From: an uncultured Ellagibacter sp.
GTDB taxonomy: Bacteria > Actinomycetota > Coriobacteriia > Coriobacteriales > Eggerthellaceae
Reading direction: 5' to 3'
DNA: 10,421 nucleotides
Assembly: GCA_934654815.1 (NCBI GenBank)
Contig: CAKUGU010000057.1
Span: 1-10,421, forward strand
The notes below the pieces were generated by a model, which did not search any database, was not told the DNA's origin, and was given only the letters and a program-made list of their open reading frames with translations. This document shows positions 8,325-10,421 of this stretch, one piece after another; position 1 is the stretch's first letter, and each line of letters opens with the position of its first letter. A program made the position numbers and the translations under genes.

Positions 8325-8355
8325 ATAAGTATACAGGATACTTATGAAGTACTTC
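8325..8355 (-). promoter_or_regulatory. Probable promoter with overlapping operator dyads for the surface-protein gene
   Basis: On the minus strand a TATACT -10 box (8328-8333) lies about 60 bases before the start codon. No good -35 box is visible. The -10 box is embedded in a perfect inverted repeat: ATAAGTAT (8325-8332), a 5-base spacer, ATACTTAT (8338-8345). It abuts a second perfect palindrome, GAAGTACTTC (8346-8355). All the half-sites share AAGTA. A regulator bound here would overlap RNA polymerase, so repression or a switch is likely. The regulator is not identifiable. Confidence 0.5.
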
Positions 8356-8609
8356 TGCAGGGACCAATCTGTTTCCCTTTTGCGGCAAACGCTCGCGGCG
8401 AATGCCTGCACAGCGTCGTTCGCCAATCCGCGCGGTACCGTTCAATCCATGCCAATCGTTTGCAAGGCCATGCCCGGCTTCGCGAACAGGGCCCGCAGGC
8501 AGCTGGCGAGCTGCACGCCCCGCATTGTCCGGAGACCAGGGATTCACCAGCCCGTACATCGATGCGATAGCCGCAGCATTTCCGCAATCTGGGATCGAAA
8601 ATCACCGCC
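8356..8609. other. Intergenic stretch without recognisable gene
   Basis: I see no gene with a convincing start and family match in this stretch. Open frames exist on both strands, for example a minus-strand frame 8342-8614 rich in Cys and Arg, but they lack Shine-Dalgarno sites and resemble no family I know. A small inverted repeat GCAGCT-ggcg-AGCTGC sits at 8499-8514. A decayed gene remnant cannot be excluded. Confidence 0.5.
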
Positions 8610-8889
8610 CTCATGGCAGAGTAGGACGGCTTGCAAATCGGGCAACGCCTCTTCTCGAGAAAAGTGCCCTCTCATGGCAGCCTGTGACGGGTTTGCAAAA
8701 AATCAGCCGCTCATGCGTTTGCAAAACCGTCCTAGCTTGCCACGAGCATTTGCAAAAGCGTCATAAGTTGCCATTTGTAGAGGAAAAACACGAGTTAGGG
8801 ACCTTCTCATTTTGCAAAACCGTCATAACCCACCGCGGAGGAGTTCGTTTTCGCGCCACCGCTTGCAAAACCGTCGTTGGTCGCCCGAG
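8610..8889. repeat. Array of six degenerate ~29-bp repeats, core TTTGCAAAACCGTC, in mixed orientation
   Basis: Six copies lie between the two divergent genes. Copies 1 (8610-8637) and 2 (8671-8699) are in minus orientation. Copies 3 (8718-8746), 4 (8749-8777), 5 (8811-8839) and 6 (8862-8889) are in plus orientation. In plus orientation the unit reads TTTGCAAAACCGTCATA followed by a degenerate GTTGCCA and then TGAG or similar. The TTTGCAAA part is itself palindromic. Centre-to-centre distances of the TGCA core are 62, 26, 31, 62 and 51 bp. No ORF explains this. It could be a dispersed REP-like intergenic element or a set of protein binding sites. Confidence 0.8.
8671..8746. repeat. Imperfect inverted repeat (hairpin) formed by repeat copies 2 and 3
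   Basis: Copy 2 (8671-8699) and copy 3 (8718-8746) face each other around an 18-base loop. By hand alignment 23 of 29 positions are complementary, including the inner TTTGCAAA and the outer CTC/GAG ends. The structure could form a long stem in RNA or a cruciform in DNA. No T-run follows either side, so it is not a classical intrinsic terminator. Confidence 0.65.
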
Positions 8890-8899
8890 CCAGCGAGCC

Positions 8900-8927
8900 G
8901 AGACATCCTCCGGCGATGCGGTACACT
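8900..8927 (+). promoter_or_regulatory. Probable promoter of the VOC-family gene
   Basis: GAGACA (8900-8905, 4 of 6 to the -35 consensus), a 16-base spacer and TACACT (8922-8927) form a plausible sigma-70-type promoter. It would give a transcript starting near 8934 with a leader of about 34 bases. Repeat copy 6 ends only 10 bases upstream of the -35 box. Confidence 0.45.
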
Positions 8928-8967
8928 GCTCGCAGCAACTAACGACTCCGCAACGGAAAGGAAGCAA

Positions 8968-9336
8968 ATGAAAGCCCACATCATCCACTGGTGCATCCAC
9001 GTGCTCGACAAGGAGGCGTCGATCGCATTCTATGAGCGCGCGCTCGGGTTCCGCGTGACGCGTGAAATGGGCCCCGACGACGGCTCATGGTCGAATACCT
9101 ACCTCGTGAACGATCAGTCCCCCTTCGAAATCGAGCTCACTTGGAACCGCGGGCGCACAGAACCCTACGCCAACGGCGGGCGCGACACGCACATCGCCTT
9201 CGAGGTGGACGACTTCGACGCGTATCGCAAACTGCACGAGGAAATGGAATGCATCGTCTTCGACAACCCGCGCATGGGGCTGTACTTCATCGCCGACCCC
9301 GACGGGTCGTGGATCGAGATCCTTCCCGCGAAGTAG
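8968..9336 (+). CDS. VOC-family (glyoxalase I-like) metalloprotein, 122 aa
   Basis: The start is ATG 8968, preceded by AAAGGAAG (8957-8964). The frame stays open further upstream, but only this start has a ribosome site. The 122 residues show the paired beta-alpha-beta-beta-beta fold of the vicinal oxygen chelate superfamily: H7 in IIHWCIHV, SIAFYERALGF, E56 in EIELTWNRG, H75 in THIAFEVDD, DPDGSWIE with E117. H7, E56, H75 and E117 align with the four metal ligands of E. coli glyoxalase I (H5, E56, H74, E122), so a metal-binding isomerase or lyase is likely. The closest named activity is lactoylglutathione lyase, which detoxifies methylglyoxal in the cytosol. Most actinobacteria lack glutathione, so the thiol cofactor or substrate may differ. 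It appears monocistronic. Confidence 0.92.
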   Translation: MKAHIIHWCIHVLDKEASIAFYERALGFRVTREMGPDDGSWSNTYLVNDQSPFEIELTWNRGRTEPYANGGRDTHIAFEVDDFDAYRKLHEEMECIVFDNPRMGLYFIADPDGSWIEILPAK

Positions 9337-9378
9337 CGAGCCCCCTCACCCGCCGCGCTGCCCAAAGCTGGGGAACAT

Positions 9379-9414
9379 GGGCGCCCGACCCGGCGCCGCA
9401 TCGGTTCGGCGCCC
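9379..9414 (+). terminator. Possible GC-rich hairpin after the VOC gene
   Basis: GGGCGCC (9379-9385) and GGCGCCC (9408-9414) can pair around a 22-base loop that itself contains another GGCGCC. The hairpin lies 43 bases past the stop codon, but no T-run follows (CAACTTG). It may be a weak or factor-assisted terminator, or simply GC-rich chance pairing. Confidence 0.25.
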
Positions 9415-9552
9415 AACTTGAGCCCCAGCCCCAGGTCCCAATTTCGGAGACCGGCCGCCCAGCCCCGGCGAGCCCGCCCCTTGCAATCGCCCGCGCTTCC
9501 CGCGTTACCGGAACGTGATGCGGCAAGCGCGTCTCGACGCCCTGCATTCGGG

Positions 9553-9592
9553 TACAATTGCGGCATGAACACATCGATTCGCTGAGAGGCAG
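9553..9592 (+). promoter_or_regulatory. -10 box, six-codon leader frame and ribosome site of the XpaC-like gene
   Basis: TACAAT (9553-9558) is a near-consensus -10 box. The -35 region is weak. A transcript would start near 9565, exactly where a tiny frame ATG-AAC-ACA-TCG-ATT-CGC-TGA (9565-9585) begins. Its stop overlaps the GAGAGG Shine-Dalgarno motif (9584-9589), which lies 8 bases before ATG 9598. Whether the short frame is translated is unknown. Confidence 0.45.
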
Positions 9593-9597
9593 CCCCC

Positions 9598-10421
9598 ATG
9601 GCTTCTTCCAAAAACATCGCCGACCAGGTCGCAAGCGCCGTCCAGAACGCCGTGAACTCGAGCGACTTCAGCGGCCTCCAGTCGACCATCGAGCACGCCG
9701 TCGGCTCGGCCGCCGAAAGCATCGGGCGCGGGATCGCAAAGGCGACCGACGGCATTCGCCGAAGTCAGGAGCAGTACGCGCTTATCCAGGAACGCAAGCG
9801 GCAGGAAGAGCTGATGAGCCTGCGCTACGCGAACCCCGCAAGCGAGCGCGGCGGCGGCGTGGCGCTCGTCGTCGCGGGCGCCGTCGTGGCGGTGCCGCTC
9901 ATCGCCGTGGGGCTGCTCATGGCCATCGCTAACATGGCGGCCGCCGTCCCGTTCGTCGTCGGAGGTGCGGCGCTCGGCGCCGCGCTCACGTTCGCCGGCA
10001 CCCGAAAGCTTCGCCTCGCCGCAGCCTTCGACCGCTACCGCAACGCCATCGGCCTGCGCGAATCGTGCAGCGTGAAGGAGCTCGCCCAAGGAAGCTCCGA
10101 CACCGCCGGCAACGTGGTGAAGAACGTGAAGAAGATGCTTGCGAAGGGCATGTTCAAGCAGGCGGCGCTCGACGAGGAATCGGGGCTTCTGCTCATGACG
10201 CCCGAGGCTTACGAGCGCCACGAGCGGGAACGCGCGGCCGCGAACGAGGCGAAGCGCCGGCGCGACCTCGCGAGTTCGACCAACCCCGGCAAGCAGGCGC
10301 CCCTCACCACCGAGCAGAAGCGTCTGCTCGACCGAGGGCACGCCTTCATCGCCGCCATCCGCGAGGGCAACGACGCCATCCCGGGCGAAGACGTTTCGCG
10401 CACGCTCGACCAGATCGAGCA
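9598..10421 (+). CDS. xpaC: XpaC-like membrane protein (5-bromo-4-chloroindolyl phosphate hydrolysis family), C-terminus off the window
   Basis: The frame is open for 274 codons to the right edge from ATG 9598, which has a GAGAGG ribosome site. The N-terminus (1-80) is a helical region with Gln/Lys/Arg-rich parts. Two hydrophobic segments at about 87-111 and 114-134 form a membrane hairpin. Then comes a cytosolic part with a helix-turn-helix-like stretch (VKELAQGSSDTAGNVVKNVK, then MLAKGMFKQAALDEESG, residues 159-196), a TPEAYERHE segment and the family-typical FIAAIREGNDAIPGEDVSRT near 250-269. This order is that of the XpaC family (PF10112). In Bacillus subtilis xpaC sits next to the TelA homologue yaaN, so a telA-like gene is expected downstream. 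The biochemical role is unclear; the family name comes from an indirect phosphatase assay, and a link to envelope or toxic-anion stress is inferred. Confidence 0.85.
   Translation, partial: MASSKNIADQVASAVQNAVNSSDFSGLQSTIEHAVGSAAESIGRGIAKATDGIRRSQEQYALIQERKRQEELMSLRYANPASERGGGVALVVAGAVVAVPLIAVGLLMAIANMAAAVPFVVGGAALGAALTFAGTRKLRLAAAFDRYRNAIGLRESCSVKELAQGSSDTAGNVVKNVKKMLAKGMFKQAALDEESGLLLMTPEAYERHERERAAANEAKRRRDLASSTNPGKQAPLTTEQKRLLDRGHAFIAAIREGNDAIPGEDVSRTLDQIE

Noticed and set aside
8459..8472. A possible seventh repeat copy (TTTGCAAGGCCATG)
   Set aside because: Only the TTTGCAA part and a few scattered bases agree with the unit, which is too weak against background.
8342..8614. Minus-strand Cys/Arg-rich frame of 90 codons
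   Set aside because: It has no Shine-Dalgarno site and no family resemblance, and it lies upstream of the surface-gene promoter. It could be a gene remnant but cannot be supported.
8610..8889. CRISPR array
   Set aside because: Copies are degenerate, occur in both orientations and have unequal spacing without unique uniform spacers. No cas gene is nearby.
8402..8971. Plus-strand frame of 189 codons across the repeat array
   Set aside because: Its recurring CKTV and LQK words are just translations of the TTTGCAAAACCGTC repeats. It has no ribosome site and overlaps the VOC gene start.
9505..10341. Minus-strand frame of 278 codons
   Set aside because: It is antisense to the XpaC-like gene, which has a ribosome site, membrane hairpin and family motifs. 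The minus frame has none of these.

Overview
The window suggests a gut actinobacterium of the class Coriobacteriia (Eggerthellales, relatives of Eggerthella, Gordonibacter or Adlercreutzia). This rests on the high-GC coding sequence, on a giant BspA/InlB/MBG-type surface protein, and on the XpaC-family gene. No rRNA or other phylogenetic marker is present, so the assignment is an inference.

Bases 1-8269 are one uninterrupted minus-strand gene of at least 2,756 codons. It starts at 8269 and runs off the left edge. It encodes a secreted mosaic protein. In order it has a signal peptide, an acidic low-complexity linker, about 10 BspA-like leucine-rich repeats, a group-3-like bacterial Ig domain, about 20 divergent InlB B-type ('F-x-G-W-Y') repeats, an Ig-like domain, a He_PIG-like domain and MBG/YDG-like repeats. 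A hydrophobic, helix-like insert sits between B-repeats 5 and 6. The C-terminal anchor is outside the window. Long open frames on the plus strand across this region, up to 662 codons, are shadows of this gene.

Bases 8270-8967 are a divergent intergenic region of about 700 bp. Next to the surface gene it carries a Shine-Dalgarno site and a probable promoter overlapped by a perfect 8-bp dyad, with a second palindrome touching it. Next to the plus-strand gene it carries six copies of a roughly 29-bp degenerate repeat (core TTTGCAAAACCGTC) in mixed orientation, followed by a second probable promoter. The middle part (8356-8609) holds nothing I can recognise.

Bases 8968-9336 encode a small VOC/glyoxalase-like protein with all four metal ligands conserved. 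After a 261-bp spacer with a good -10 box, bases 9598-10421 encode the start of an XpaC-like membrane protein (5-bromo-4-chloroindolyl phosphate hydrolysis family). Its usual partner, a TelA-like protein, would be expected just beyond the right edge. The three genes do not form an obvious pathway: one is a surface adhesin, one a small housekeeping or detoxification-type enzyme, and one belongs to an envelope-stress-type family.
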